64,000 nucleotides of DNA from Enterococcus sp. 4G2_DIV0659 (GCF_002140715.2 NZ_NGLE02000001.1:1111001-1175000); one strand, 5' to 3'; shown: positions 1 to 8,176, counted from the first letter of the stretch. The notes: generated by a model from the letters alone, not told the origin. Translations and numbers: made by a program.

Positions 1-1587
1 CCAGTGAAATCCTGTTTTGCTCGTATCAAATTTATTGACAGGTTCAGTAGGATCACCAGCTGGGTTTTTGACCCATTCATATGTGGAACTGGTAGCTATC
101 CCATCATTTAAGGACTGATATTTTGAAAAAATATTCGCTGCATTTGTCCCCATCGCCATGTCTTTATTTTGATCGACTTTAAAATAATAAGGAGACTTCA
201 CATCCGCACCAAAAATTGTGATATTTCGTGTCGTTGTTGCAGATGCTCCGTCTAGTTCTACTTTAATCGTACCCTTATAAAATCCAACAGAATCATTAAC
301 CGCAGTCGTATCGGTAAATGATACCGGTACAGCTGATCCTGTACTCGTATTCCAGGCACTTAGATGGGCTCTTGATTGAATCAATGCAATCAATTCTTCT
401 TTACTTTTCCCTTTAATTTCATCAGGATAAAGTATCACTTTTGCATCAGATTTCACCATGACTTTATTGCTTAATAATGCCGTAGTATCTGCGCTTGTCA
501 CATTGACAGGAACCTTGATTGTCGTTGTTACATGTTCATTCGTTTTTTCTGTGATTTTTACATAAGCCCAATGAAATCCGACTGTACTTGTATCAAATTT
601 TTCCAACACTTCGCCGTTTTCATTGACGAACTGATAGGAAGCATTTGATGCTGTTGCATTATTCACTGTTTGAAACTTCGAAAATAAATTGGTTGGAATT
701 GTCCCTAAAGCGAGTGTTGCATTTTGTGCAACAGACACAAAAGCTTGTGGATCAGCCCCAAAAACAACTACGTCTTTTTGAACAGATGCTTTTTGTTCTT
801 CTCCACCTGCTCCTACGGTAATTTCAAATTCAGCCTTGTAACCCCCTACAGATGTTGTTAAAATCGTTGTTTTGAGCACTTTTACAGGAACAGACACACC
901 GTCTTCCACATACCAAGAACGAACATTGGATTTTGTTTTAACCAATTGTTGTAGCTGCTCTTCCGTTTTATTCGCAATTTCGTTTGGATAAAGAATAATT
1001 TTGCCATTCACGCTATCTGTTTGAAGAGCAATCGTATTATCCAGTAAAAAGGACGTTCCTAAGTCAGTAACCGTTACTGGTATAGGAACACGGATACTGG
1101 TCAGCTCATAATTTTCGGTAATTTCCACATAAATTGTTTGAAATCCCGCTTGTTCACTGCTAGGAGTAACCGGTGTTCCATCTGCATCCACATATCCATA
1201 TAAAGCGCCATACTCCGGATGTGGAATAATCCTTTCTGAAAAAAGTTTTGTCAATCCAGCTTCAGTGTTGAGATCTGGGAATGCTTCATTTTGCTTCATT
1301 GTCAAGACTTTAGGAGTCGCTTTCATGCCCGCTTCATTTTCTACTGGATCCAACCCCCGGACTATATCACTTTTTTGCGCTTTTACTGTTGCAGATTTAG
1401 TGGCACTTGCAGCAGAGTCATTATTGGTCGTCTGTTTTGTTACTTTTTTCACAACTACTTCTGGTTGTGCTAATATAGGATTTGTTGTGGTGAATAAAAC
1501 GGTGACAGAAAAAATGCCAACTATTATCAGCCCAACGAGCGTCCATAGTATTTTAGCTTTAGAAGGATTCTTTTTTTCGTTATCCAT
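1..1587 (-). CDS. Large repeat-containing surface protein of WxL locus 1 (C-terminus outside window)
   Basis: An open frame of 529 codons runs off the left edge with no stop, so the C-terminal part is missing. The ATG follows an AGAAAGGAG site. The N-terminus is a short charged stretch (MDNEKKNPSKAK) then a hydrophobic segment ending near TNPILAQ, read as a signal peptide or anchor. After a Thr/Ala/Lys-rich linker come at least three homologous modules, roughly 150-170 residues apart. Each ends with the pattern FDTS..GFHW or GFQT followed by VYVEI/AYVKITE and contains ILYP(N/D)EI and FGAD motifs, which suggests beta-sandwich stalk repeats of the kind found in enterococcal wall proteins. It is the last visible gene of WxL locus 1 and probably an adhesin or stalk protein. 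A C-terminal sortase or WxL anchor cannot be judged. Function is inferred from context only. Confidence 0.8.
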   Translation of the reverse strand, partial: MDNEKKNPSKAKILWTLVGLIIVGIFSVTVLFTTTNPILAQPEVVVKKVTKQTTNNDSAASATKSATVKAQKSDIVRGLDPVENEAGMKATPKVLTMKQNEAFPDLNTEAGLTKLFSERIIPHPEYGALYGYVDADGTPVTPSSEQAGFQTIYVEITENYELTSIRVPIPVTVTDLGTSFLLDNTIALQTDSVNGKIILYPNEIANKTEEQLQQLVKTKSNVRSWYVEDGVSVPVKVLKTTILTTSVGGYKAEFEITVGAGGEEQKASVQKDVVVFGADPQAFVSVAQNATLALGTIPTNLFSKFQTVNNATASNASYQFVNENGEVLEKFDTSTVGFHWAYVKITEKTNEHVTTTIKVPVNVTSADTTALLSNKVMVKSDAKVILYPDEIKGKSKEELIALIQSRAHLSAWNTSTGSAVPVSFTDTTAVNDSVGFYKGTIKVELDGASATTTRNITIFGADVKSPYYFKVDQNKDMAMGTNAANIFSKYQSLNDGIATSSTYEWVKNPAGDPTEPVNKFDTSKTGFHW

Positions 1588-1624
1588 TTTTTCTCCTTTC
1601 TTATTTAATTTTTAAAAAGGATGC

Positions 1625-1753
1625 TTAACGTTTCTTTTCATTTTCTACTTTTCTACGTTTGATCCTTTTATACCTTAAAATGAATACAAACATACCTACA
1701 CATAAAATAGATTTGTATATGGTTATTTTCTTTAAGTTGCCTATTAAGATTTT
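1625..1753 (-). pseudogene. Possible C-terminal membrane-anchor remnant
   Basis: The 341-base gap between the large surface protein and the WxL gene contains an open stretch of 42 codons without a start codon, bounded by stops. It encodes a hydrophobic run (ILCVGMFVFIL) followed by a very basic tail (RYKRIKRRK...EKKR), the usual end of a sortase-anchored protein. No LPXTG motif is visible in frame. It could be the relic of an anchored surface protein, or chance. The rest of the gap shows nothing clear. Confidence 0.25.
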
Positions 1754-1928
1754 TTAGCCTTTAGCGTAGTGATTACGAAATCATCTATCCATGACCATTT
1801 GCTATCCTCTCCTTCATTTGTAGTTATCACTAAATCCCGTGGTAATAGTCAATTCTGTGAACAATTTATAACAATAACTGTCAACCAATCTACTTACTTT
1901 TTATCTGTCAACATACCCTCAATTAATT

Positions 1929-2672
1929 TTAGTATGTGTTATCTAAACTCCAAGTCACGCTACCTTTAAATGCTTTACCAGCAGCACCTGTACCTGTTGT
2001 AACAGTTAATTTAGTATCTGTTAATTTTGTAGCGAAACCGCCTTTAACACTGTCTGCTTTTGTTTTTGCAAGAATGTTTGTTGCTGTTGTATTGCCTGCT
2101 TCTAAAACTACATTTTTACCAACAACAATATTATTAGGATCATCCAATTTGCCTAAGTTGCCAGCACCAGGAACACTTGGAGAGAAGTCATTGATATCTG
2201 GGTCAACTTCACCGATATCATATGATTGAGGATCGCCTAAAGTAAATGTTAGTTTTGATGGCAATTCTGTAGCTGAATCATCTTTAGAAACTAATTTAGA
2301 CAAAGAAGCAGTCACTTTCCAAGCTGAAGTTGTTGCAGCTCTTGTTTGTTCGCCTTCTCCACCGTGTTCTCCACCAGTTTCAGCAGTTTGTCTGTCATCA
2401 TTCACGACAATATATTGATCTCCGGCTACAGTATTGCTATATGTAGCAATATTCGCTGTTGCTGATTGACGACCAAAATCAAACTTAGATGGTGTCCATA
2501 CCAACGCTAAGTTATCTTTAAATGGTCCTGAACCAGGTTTTACTGGTCCGTCAGTATCAAAACGAATCCCCAAATCTGTTTGTTCTTTTCCTATTTCTTC
2601 TGCATTCGCAGGTTTTGCAAAAATCATCAATGCTGATGATGCAAGTAATGTTGTAAATAGTATTTTTTTCAA
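1929..2672 (-). CDS. WxL-domain cell-surface protein, locus 1
   Basis: A 247-residue secreted protein. The signal peptide is MKKILFTTLLASSALMIFAKPANA, cut after the AxA motif near residue 24. The start is TTG, behind an AGAAGGGTG site. The body has the features of a WxL domain: an internal tryptophan motif (SAWKVTASL) near residue 115 and the terminal motif VTWSLDNTY, preceded by KAFKGS, at the C-terminus. WxL domains bind peptidoglycan non-covalently through the C-terminus and display proteins on low-GC Gram-positive surfaces. Here the protein is almost only the WxL domain, so it may be a structural partner for the larger proteins of the locus. It lies downstream of the DUF916 protein, which in this family is its usual partner. 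Family assignment is firm; ligand unknown. Confidence 0.9.
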   Translation of the reverse strand: MKKILFTTLLASSALMIFAKPANAEEIGKEQTDLGIRFDTDGPVKPGSGPFKDNLALVWTPSKFDFGRQSATANIATYSNTVAGDQYIVVNDDRQTAETGGEHGGEGEQTRAATTSAWKVTASLSKLVSKDDSATELPSKLTFTLGDPQSYDIGEVDPDINDFSPSVPGAGNLGKLDDPNNIVVGKNVVLEAGNTTATNILAKTKADSVKGGFATKLTDTKLTVTTGTGAAGKAFKGSVTWSLDNTY

Positions 2673-2758
2673 AATTTAATCACCCTTCTATTGTTGTAAA
2701 TAAAATTGGCGACAGTTACTGTTATAAATCGTTCACAGAATCGTAGTTTCCTTACAGG

Positions 2759-2983
2759 CTAACCGATTAGTTTTATTTGATCTTTTAATAAGATAAATAA
2801 ATAAATAATCAACGCTAAGCTTGTAATAGATACCACTAATAAACTAAAGTTAAAGACTAATTCACCCTTTTTTTTCCTTAATCTTCTTACCAAAAATACA
2901 TCTCTAGAAAGTGTCACAAGGAAAAATAATAATGACACGGAGGTAATTCCTCCTAGTATATAAATCCATAAATAATCTTTCAT
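2759..2983 (-). CDS. Small two-helix membrane protein of WxL locus 1
   Basis: A 74-residue protein with two predicted membrane segments (about residues 5-26 and 42-68) separated by a very basic loop (VRRLRKKKGE), so both ends probably face outward and the loop the cytoplasm. No known family was recognised. It sits 9 bases downstream of the small sortase-type protein and upstream of the WxL gene on the same strand, so it is most likely co-transcribed with them. Role unknown; a helper in export or assembly of the surface complex is possible from position only. Confidence 0.7.
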   Translation of the reverse strand: MKDYLWIYILGGITSVSLLFFLVTLSRDVFLVRRLRKKKGELVFNFSLLVVSITSLALIIYLFILLKDQIKLIG

Positions 2984-2992
2984 ATTACGCTC

Positions 2993-3313
2993 CTATACAT
3001 GTATGCTATAAACTTTGCGTAGACTAACGACACCTAAAAAGATAATCAAGCACGCTACACCCAATAACAGTAAAATAAATGATGTCATCATTTGCCCTAG
3101 ATGAGGTAGAGCACCATCAGTAGCTGGGTACTCTGCTGGTTTTGTCTCATAGATGGGTGGTTTTGGTTTTTCTGGTTCGATAAATTGATTGAAGGAAATA
3201 CCTGTTTCAGTTTTATCTTGATCAGCAGCGAAACCATAAGCACTTTGGCTAAACAAAACAATAAAGAGAGTTATCATAATACTTAACGGCCAAATAATGT
3301 AAGGCTTCTCCAT
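2993..3313 (-). CDS. Small sortase-type surface protein with LPHLG motif
   Basis: A 106-residue protein with an N-terminal signal segment (residues 6-30), a short Pro-rich exposed part (EPEKPKPPIYETKP) and a C-terminal sorting-type signal: ALPHLGQM, then a hydrophobic helix, then a short basic end (LRKVYSIHV). The motif is LPHLG instead of canonical LPXTG, so either a specialised sortase is needed or anchoring is weak. Small LPXTG proteins next to DUF916 and WxL genes are typical of enterococcal WxL loci. The start lies 3 bases after the upstream stop, which indicates tight translational coupling to the DUF916 gene. Confidence 0.8.
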   Translation of the reverse strand: MEKPYIIWPLSIMITLFIVLFSQSAYGFAADQDKTETGISFNQFIEPEKPKPPIYETKPAEYPATDGALPHLGQMMTSFILLLLGVACLIIFLGVVSLRKVYSIHV

Positions 3314-3315
3314 AC

Positions 3316-4455
3316 TTATTCACCATCTTTTCTGTTGATTTTTTTTCGTTTCTTTTTTTGATTTCCTTTTTGAGTCTCTTTTTTACTTCCTTTTTGATTC
3401 CCTTGTTTTTTTCGTTTCGCAATTCTCACTTTCTTCCATTGCTGTTCCCATTTTTTCCGTCTAAAAAGAGTCATTGACATAATCAAAACGGTGAGTAACA
3501 TCAAGAAAACAGAGACACCTTTAATCCATGTTGGCGTAATAATTTTGAAAGCACTCTCTTCATTCATTTTTTTCGCTTGTTCATTGGTAATCGTAAATTC
3601 TTTACTCAGTTGCCACTCTTGATAGTCATTCGACGCATCTAATTTCAAGGTGTATGTTCCAGAAGGCAGGTCGGCAATTCCCCAATCCATTTCAAAATCA
3701 AATACACTGTTAGGAGCCATACTATAATTTTCCACAGATTTTCGTTTAACGACTTCTTCCGTTCCTTTTTTAGTCATGGTCGCTACAATATTTAGATTTT
3801 CCAAGACTTTAGGTTCTGGATTTTGCAAATTAGCTAGAACCATTTTTTTCCCACGTTTGATCGATGCTTTTACGGAGTTCAAATTCAATGTTTGTGCATT
3901 ATTAAATTCGTCTCCTGATTCTGATGTAATCACTCCTACCCGATAAGAAAATTCGGTAGAAACACCACTTTGGGCTTTCTCTTCGTTGTCTAGAGCAAAG
4001 ACTATTGCGCCCATTTTGACTCCAGCGTATTTTTCTTTTGGAGGGGTTAATTGGATTTTCACTGTTTTTTCTTCATAGTTACCAACCGTGATAGTAGGGG
4101 TAGCTATTTTCAACATAGATGTCATTGGTTCTTTTAACGTCTTATCGTAATAAGTTTTATCATCACTATACTCAATCGTTCCAGCATCTCCTGTGATTGC
4201 ATTGACGCCAAATATCTTTAAGTGAACACTCTCATTTTTGGTGCTTTTTACTCTCACTTCTAATGTTTGTGATTCTCCTGGCGTTGTCTTCACATAGAAA
4301 TAACTTTTGTTGGGGTCTATTTGCTTGCTCGACTGTACCAGCGTTACCGTATACCCTAAATTATTATCTTCATCTGCTGCTATCGCTTGATCCGCTAAAA
4401 AAAATAATGAAAAGATACAGACAAACGCTACATATACCGCATTAATCTTTCTCAT
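3316..4455 (-). CDS. DUF916/DUF3324 WxL-interacting protein, locus 1
   Basis: A 379-residue membrane-anchored surface protein. A signal peptide (MRKINAVYVAFVCIFSLFFLADQAIA) precedes the DUF916 domain (about residues 30-170, motifs YFYVKTTPGESQTLEVRV and VTPPKEKYAGVKMGAIVF-like) and the DUF3324 domain (about 170-300, ending near LSKEFTITNEQAKKMNEES). A single membrane helix (about 310-332) is followed by an exceptionally Lys/Arg-rich cytoplasmic tail. This family, called WxLIP, is known to bind WxL proteins and peptidoglycan. It is the first of the exported core genes after the membrane protein at 4477. Family assignment is secure. The 45-residue basic tail could contact nucleic acid or the anionic inner membrane face; that part is inference. 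Confidence 0.92.
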   Translation of the reverse strand: MRKINAVYVAFVCIFSLFFLADQAIAADEDNNLGYTVTLVQSSKQIDPNKSYFYVKTTPGESQTLEVRVKSTKNESVHLKIFGVNAITGDAGTIEYSDDKTYYDKTLKEPMTSMLKIATPTITVGNYEEKTVKIQLTPPKEKYAGVKMGAIVFALDNEEKAQSGVSTEFSYRVGVITSESGDEFNNAQTLNLNSVKASIKRGKKMVLANLQNPEPKVLENLNIVATMTKKGTEEVVKRKSVENYSMAPNSVFDFEMDWGIADLPSGTYTLKLDASNDYQEWQLSKEFTITNEQAKKMNEESAFKIITPTWIKGVSVFLMLLTVLIMSMTLFRRKKWEQQWKKVRIAKRKKQGNQKGSKKETQKGNQKKKRKKINRKDGE

Positions 4456-4476
4456 GAAAAAAGTTTCTCCTAACTA

Positions 4477-5202
4477 CTAATATTTGTTCTTATTAATTGA
4501 TTGAATAGTGATTTCTACATACCATTCATTTTGTTCATCGCTATTCAATGATTCGACTAAACGATAGCCCTTTTTAGCAAAATAGTCCGTCCAGTGCAAC
4601 AAAAATTCTTTGCTATATTTTTCAGCTTCTTCTCTTGATTGAAAAGGACCTTCTATTTTAAGTCGTTCATTTTCTTCATAGGTCTCATCTTTTTCTTCAT
4701 ATAAATAATTGGTAATGACATATATGATATAAACAAGCGTTAGAGAAGCAATAAATAGTAATAAGAATAACGGCCACACAATAGTCCTTAGTAACATGGC
4801 ACTATTTACTCCAATAATCGCCAGAAATGCAATGATTGAGTAATTCGTTTTTTTCGCGTCATTCCCTTCTTTTTTATTTTTGATGTAAAACATCAAAATC
4901 AGTAAAAGATTTAACGACATCAACAAGAACGCTGCGAATAAATAGTTTAGTAAATCGCCTAGATAGTAATTTGCAATAAATAATAGTTGAATAATGAACC
5001 TTGCGTCTTTATCAACATAAAACACTGCATCTTCGTAGAATCTTGAAAAAAGGATAAAATTAGTGATCCATCCTATTAAAAGAGTTATTTCGCAGAGATA
5101 AAAATTTCGATAGTTTTGATAGTAATTCTTTTTGTCTTTCACACATTTAGCCATCCATTTCTTTAGATAATTGCTTAAGCTATCCAACTGATAATTGTTC
5201 AT
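4477..5202 (-). CDS. Multi-pass membrane protein of WxL locus 1, unknown function
   Basis: A 241-residue protein with about four predicted membrane segments (near residues 35-55, 80-105, 120-140, 145-165). A soluble C-terminal domain (about 175-241) begins with an acidic linker and reads GPFQSREEAEKYSKEFLLHW, possibly a small alpha/beta sensor-like fold. I recognise no named family. It lies between the regulator at 5269 and the DUF916 gene, so it may sense an envelope signal or support assembly of the locus products, but nothing in the sequence proves this. Confidence 0.7.
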   Translation of the reverse strand: MNNYQLDSLSNYLKKWMAKCVKDKKNYYQNYRNFYLCEITLLIGWITNFILFSRFYEDAVFYVDKDARFIIQLLFIANYYLGDLLNYLFAAFLLMSLNLLLILMFYIKNKKEGNDAKKTNYSIIAFLAIIGVNSAMLLRTIVWPLFLLLFIASLTLVYIIYVITNYLYEEKDETYEENERLKIEGPFQSREEAEKYSKEFLLHWTDYFAKKGYRLVESLNSDEQNEWYVEITIQSINKNKY

Positions 5203-5268
5203 TATCCAGTCACTATCATTGATATAATAGGACGTATTTTCTTCTCCCTTTTTTGATTTGAATGTTGA

Positions 5269-6018
5269 TTATTGTAAAACTTTCTCATTTACTTCTTCTA
5301 AAATAGGTTTTTCACTTTTCGAATAAGTAAGCAAGTATCCTTTTGTTCGGATGATTTCAATTTCGAAGTAATCCTGTTCCTTTAATTTATTTCTGATATG
5401 AAAAATAAAGTTTGCTACTCTATACTTTTCAATCAGCTCTCCTGTTGATTCTCCGTAAATAGCGTTATTAATTTCTTCATATGTAACAACGTTCCCAATA
5501 TTTTCATATAGCAGTTCAATGATTTTGAATTCTTTTCGAGTTAATGCTATGATTTGGTCATAAACCATCAAACTTAATTTTGATGCATCAAGAAAGTGAT
5601 TATCAGGTCTACTTTTTAGTTTTGATTTCTCCAATAATTGATTCTTATAATTGATTGCATTTTTTACTACAATCCCTAGTGTGTCCACGCCTTGATCTGA
5701 TTGAATAATTTCAATGATTGAATTTTTACTCAAATGAGGATATAGTTTGGTTAATTCCGAGTCTTTTTCTCCACTAAGAATCCAAATAAATAAGGAGTGA
5801 TCATCCTGCAAATCAATAAGCCATTGCAATGCCTTAAAATAATCTGATGATTTTTCTAAATTAATAATTAAACCATCTAATAAACCTATTTGTTTTTTTT
5901 CTGTCACTTCAATTAATGTATACTCTTGCTCATCAAGAGCTGTTTTAATCAGCAAACCTATGTTTTCGTTTTGTTCAGAGTGATCGCTGATATGTAATAT
6001 GCCAATTGTATTTTCCAT
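5269..6018 (-). CDS. OmpR-type winged-helix regulator heading WxL locus 1
   Basis: A protein of about 249 residues. The upstream ATG at 6051 would add 11 residues, but the ATG at 6018 has a strong GGAGGAGG site, and the upstream ATG abuts a recombination repeat, so I choose 6018. The N-terminal half resembles a response-regulator receiver fold (ISDH...DGLIINLEKS) but the usual acidic phosphorylation pocket is not obvious. The C-terminal half is an OmpR/PhoB DNA-binding domain (SLMVYDQIIALTRKEFKIIELL, then YGES...YRVANFIFHIRNKL and IRTKGYLL). No histidine kinase gene is nearby. A paralogue with the same architecture (52889) heads WxL locus 2. It is predicted to activate the locus; its own transcription probably depends on the orientation of the adjacent recombinase cassette. 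Confidence 0.88.
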   Translation of the reverse strand: MENTIGILHISDHSEQNENIGLLIKTALDEQEYTLIEVTEKKQIGLLDGLIINLEKSSDYFKALQWLIDLQDDHSLFIWILSGEKDSELTKLYPHLSKNSIIEIIQSDQGVDTLGIVVKNAINYKNQLLEKSKLKSRPDNHFLDASKLSLMVYDQIIALTRKEFKIIELLYENIGNVVTYEEINNAIYGESTGELIEKYRVANFIFHIRNKLKEQDYFEIEIIRTKGYLLTYSKSEKPILEEVNEKVLQ

Positions 6019-6053
6019 TTGGCTTCTTCCTCCTCCAATTTCTCTATCCATTA

Positions 6054-6083
6054 TTTCTTGTTTTATTTACAAACAAGAAAAAC
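6054..6083. repeat. Left inverted repeat (candidate crossover site) of cassette 1
   Basis: This 30-base sequence is repeated in inverted orientation at 7575-7604 with 28 of 30 bases identical (read as the reverse complement, TTTGTAAATAAAACAAG is its core, with two substitutions in the other copy). The site is itself a dyad: CTTGTT and AACAAG arms around an AT-rich centre, as in tyrosine-recombinase core sites. It lies immediately upstream of the regulator start region, so an exchange here would replace the DNA directly in front of regulator 1. Confidence 0.85.
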
Positions 6084-6123
6084 CTCTGAAAAATCCTTTA
6101 TACCAACAAAATTTTTCCTATAT

Positions 6124-6142
6124 GACGGCAAAATAGACGGCG
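6124..6142. other. Paired GACGGC(G/A) motifs, candidate arm-type recombinase site
   Basis: GACGGCA at 6124 and GACGGCG at 6136, 12 bases apart. The same paired motif occurs at 7406 (other side of this recombinase gene) and at 54002 and 55177 on both sides of the second recombinase gene. Tyrosine recombinases with an N-terminal arm-binding domain use such repeated motifs; here the assignment rests on position and repetition. Confidence 0.7.
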
Positions 6143-6244
6143 TAAATTATATTAAAATTTAACTAGAAACCTCCTTTGCATTATTAAAAGGAACAATACT
6201 ATCCACACTTTCAAAAAAAGAACGTTAAATGAAAATAAAAAGAA

Positions 6245-6289
6245 AAGCAATCACCCTATAAACATTATAATGTTTATAGAAGATCGCTT
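6245..6289 (-). terminator. Rho-independent terminator after recombinase 1
   Basis: A long hairpin (AAGCAATC...CTATAAACATT / AATGTTTATAG...GATCGCTT) overlaps the recombinase stop codon. On the minus strand it is followed by a T-rich run. It should stop recombinase transcripts from reading into regulator 1, so that gene needs another promoter. Confidence 0.8.
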
Positions 6290-7379
6290 AACTTATTAAA
6301 TTAATCGCTTTTCTTTTCTCAGACATAAAAGAGTTTACATACGTATCTAATGTCATTTTAGTGGAATGATGCCCCAATAGTGCACTAATCGTTGCTATGT
6401 TAACACCTTTTTCTAAACACCTAGTAGCGAAACTATGTCTAAGTTGATGAAAACGAATAGTAGGGAAATGAAAACTTTGGCATAACTTTCTTAGCCACGT
6501 TGAAATGAGACGTGGCTCTGCAGGCTTATTACCACCTAACACAAACTCTCCATTAGTTTTTTGTTTTTGTTTGTTCAAAAGTTGGCTTACGTTTTTCGAT
6601 AGAGGGATCGTTCGTTTAGAACTAATGCTTTTAGGGGTTCCTTCAATAAGTTGCGTTTTTTTGCTTATACCGCTGGCAACTTGTATTCTTTGAATCGTCC
6701 GTTGTACAGTCAGTATATTAGACGAAAAATCAATATCCTGCCACTTTAATCCAGCAATTTCTCCAATTCGCATTCCAGTTTCTAATGCTAATATGATCGC
6801 AAGACCCTTTGGATGCACAGCGGCTTTTTCTTTCAGTTTTTTTTGTTCTTTTGATGTTATGGCCTTTATATTGTTCGGTGTTTTCTTAGGTAAAACAACA
6901 TATTTACAAGGATTTTCCGAGATTAATTCTCTTTTTACCGCAGCAGTGCAGCAAGTCATCAACACTTGATAAACGATTCGAACAGAATTAGGAGATAAAT
7001 GATTCTCTATTTTTTTTATCCAATCATTTAAAATAGAGGTGGTGATTGATTGTAAAGGGACGTCACCTAAAAATGGAAGAATGTGCTTTATCATTTTGTT
7101 GGTGTAGCTTGCATATGTGCTAGGTTTTAGCTGTTCTTGTATCTCCGTTAGCCAACAAGTTACCCAATCATTAAGAGTTCCTTTATAGCCAATAGTTTTA
7201 AATGTATAATTATGTGAATGTAATGCTTTCATTGTTAACAGATTTTCTTTTAGAGCTGTATATGTTTTATTATATAAATAGCCATATACAGCACTTCCAT
7301 CGCTGTTTCTTCCTTTAATATATCTTCCCTCCCAGCGACCATCTTTTCTTTTATAAATATTCTCACCTTTTCTTACCAT
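6288..7379 (-). CDS. Tyrosine recombinase, candidate self-inverting cassette 1
   Basis: A 363-residue integrase-family protein. Residues 1-50 form an AP2-like arm-binding domain (GENIYKRKDGRWEGRY), about 65-160 the SAM-like core-binding domain, and 170-363 the catalytic domain. Catalytic residues are visible: Arg in ETGMRIGEIAGLKW, His-x-x-Arg in HQLRHSFATR, His in LLGHHSTKMT, and the Tyr nucleophile in LDTYVNS. The start has an AAAGGGGAG site. There are no phage genes, excisionase or relaxase nearby, and flanking repeats are inverted, not direct, so a prophage integrase is unlikely. It is homologous to the recombinase at 54047 (nearly identical first 20 residues). Predicted job: inversion of the 6054-7604 segment in which it lies. 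Confidence 0.9.
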   Translation of the reverse strand: MVRKGENIYKRKDGRWEGRYIKGRNSDGSAVYGYLYNKTYTALKENLLTMKALHSHNYTFKTIGYKGTLNDWVTCWLTEIQEQLKPSTYASYTNKMIKHILPFLGDVPLQSITTSILNDWIKKIENHLSPNSVRIVYQVLMTCCTAAVKRELISENPCKYVVLPKKTPNNIKAITSKEQKKLKEKAAVHPKGLAIILALETGMRIGEIAGLKWQDIDFSSNILTVQRTIQRIQVASGISKKTQLIEGTPKSISSKRTIPLSKNVSQLLNKQKQKTNGEFVLGGNKPAEPRLISTWLRKLCQSFHFPTIRFHQLRHSFATRCLEKGVNIATISALLGHHSTKMTLDTYVNSFMSEKRKAINLIS

Positions 7380-7405
7380 AAATCATCTCCCCTTTCGTTT
7401 TTTTT

Positions 7406-7423
7406 GACGGCGATTTGACGGCG
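7406..7423. other. Paired GACGGCG motifs upstream of recombinase 1
   Basis: GACGGCG at 7406 and again at 7417, 27 bases before the recombinase start codon. They probably lie in its 5' leader or promoter, so besides acting as arm sites they could let the recombinase repress its own gene. Same arrangement as at 54002 for the second recombinase. Confidence 0.7.
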
Positions 7424-7511
7424 AATAAAACTTATTGTATAACAACTACTAAACATCAAGATATAAAAAAGAATTAAATAATTAGAAAATAAAAAAATAA
7501 ACAAAATACTG

Positions 7512-7540
7512 TTGACAAAACAAAATATACGTTATATCAT
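7512..7540 (+). promoter_or_regulatory. Outward-facing consensus promoter in cassette 1
   Basis: TTGACA, exactly 17 bases, TATCAT: the most consensus-like promoter I saw in the window. It is divergent from the recombinase and points out of the cassette; the -10 ends 34 bases before the inverted repeat at 7575. In the present orientation it has no gene in front and fires towards the trailer end of the CRISPR array. After inversion it would fire through the repeat into regulator 1, with a leader of roughly 95 bases. Confidence 0.8.
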
Positions 7541-7574
7541 CATCTAGGAAACGCAGACCACAAGCTAACAGCAA

Positions 7575-7604
7575 GTTTTTCTCGTTCGTAAATAAAACAA
7601 GAAA
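7575..7604. repeat. Right inverted repeat (candidate crossover site) of cassette 1
   Basis: Inverted copy of 6054-6083 with 28 of 30 bases matching. It carries the same internal dyad around GTAAATAA and marks the outer edge of the 1551-bp candidate invertible segment. Confidence 0.85.
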
Positions 7605-8050
7605 AAATAAAATAAATAACAAATAAAAAACATACACATTTATTAGGTAGTTTATATCCTAAAATTCTTCTTCTTTATCCTTTTTTGTATTACCTTATTT
7701 GTTAATAATCGTTATTACGTTATATAAAATTGTGTTTTTTCTTATAATATATAGAATTTCTACACTCTTGAGTTGCCTACTTTAACTCCAAACCTAAACA
7801 AATCCTCTTCCTAGAAACGAATAAGTTATTTTAAACAGACATACAATCCCTGTATCCATACTCCCTACCTTTTCTACTGATTCTAAAAGGTCTTGTATTT
7901 GTATAGTAATAATCCCAGGTTATAACCATATAGCCTGTACTATCTCCTCTTCTCTGCAAATCCAAACAAAAAAAGACCCCTCGCTAAACAGACGGATCTT
8001 TCATTTAATGTATTAAAGAGTCATCATGTTAACCATGATGTAAATATATT
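7605..8050. other. AT-rich gap between cassette 1 and CRISPR trailer
   Basis: About 450 bases with no convincing gene on either strand. It contains the probable CRISPR transcript terminator (7972-8001) and a short perfect dyad (CATCATG TTAAC CATGATG, about 8022-8040). Nothing else was recognised. Confidence 0.5.
7972..8001 (-). terminator. Probable terminator of the CRISPR transcript
   Basis: On the minus strand a hairpin (AAAGA(T)CC ... GGTCTTT) is followed by an uninterrupted T run (complement of about 7966-7974). It lies downstream of the array in the direction of pre-crRNA transcription. Confidence 0.55.
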
Positions 8051-8142
8051 GTTTAGCTCTAAATAGAGCGAAACACAGCAACATTACTCTTTGCTTTTTC
8101 CGATAAACATTATAATTAGTCCAGTTCTGAACAGAGCTAGAC
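8051..8142 (-). repeat. Two degenerate CRISPR repeats at the trailer end
   Basis: Two sequences share the repeat core: GTTTAGCTCTAAATAGAGCG at about 8051-8070 and AACAGAGCTAGAC at 8130-8142 preceded by TCCAGTTCTG. The second is enclosed by TATAATTAGTC and GACTAATTATA, making a longer hairpin. They lie beyond the last intact repeat at 8177, as expected for decayed oldest units of an array. Confidence 0.6.
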
Positions 8143-8176
8143 TAATTATAGATATTTTAGCAGTTTGCCAGATAAT

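Noticed and set aside
6054..7604. Cassette 1 as a prophage or integrative element end
   Set aside because: Flanking repeats are inverted, not direct, only the recombinase gene lies between them, and no phage, excisionase or conjugation gene is near.
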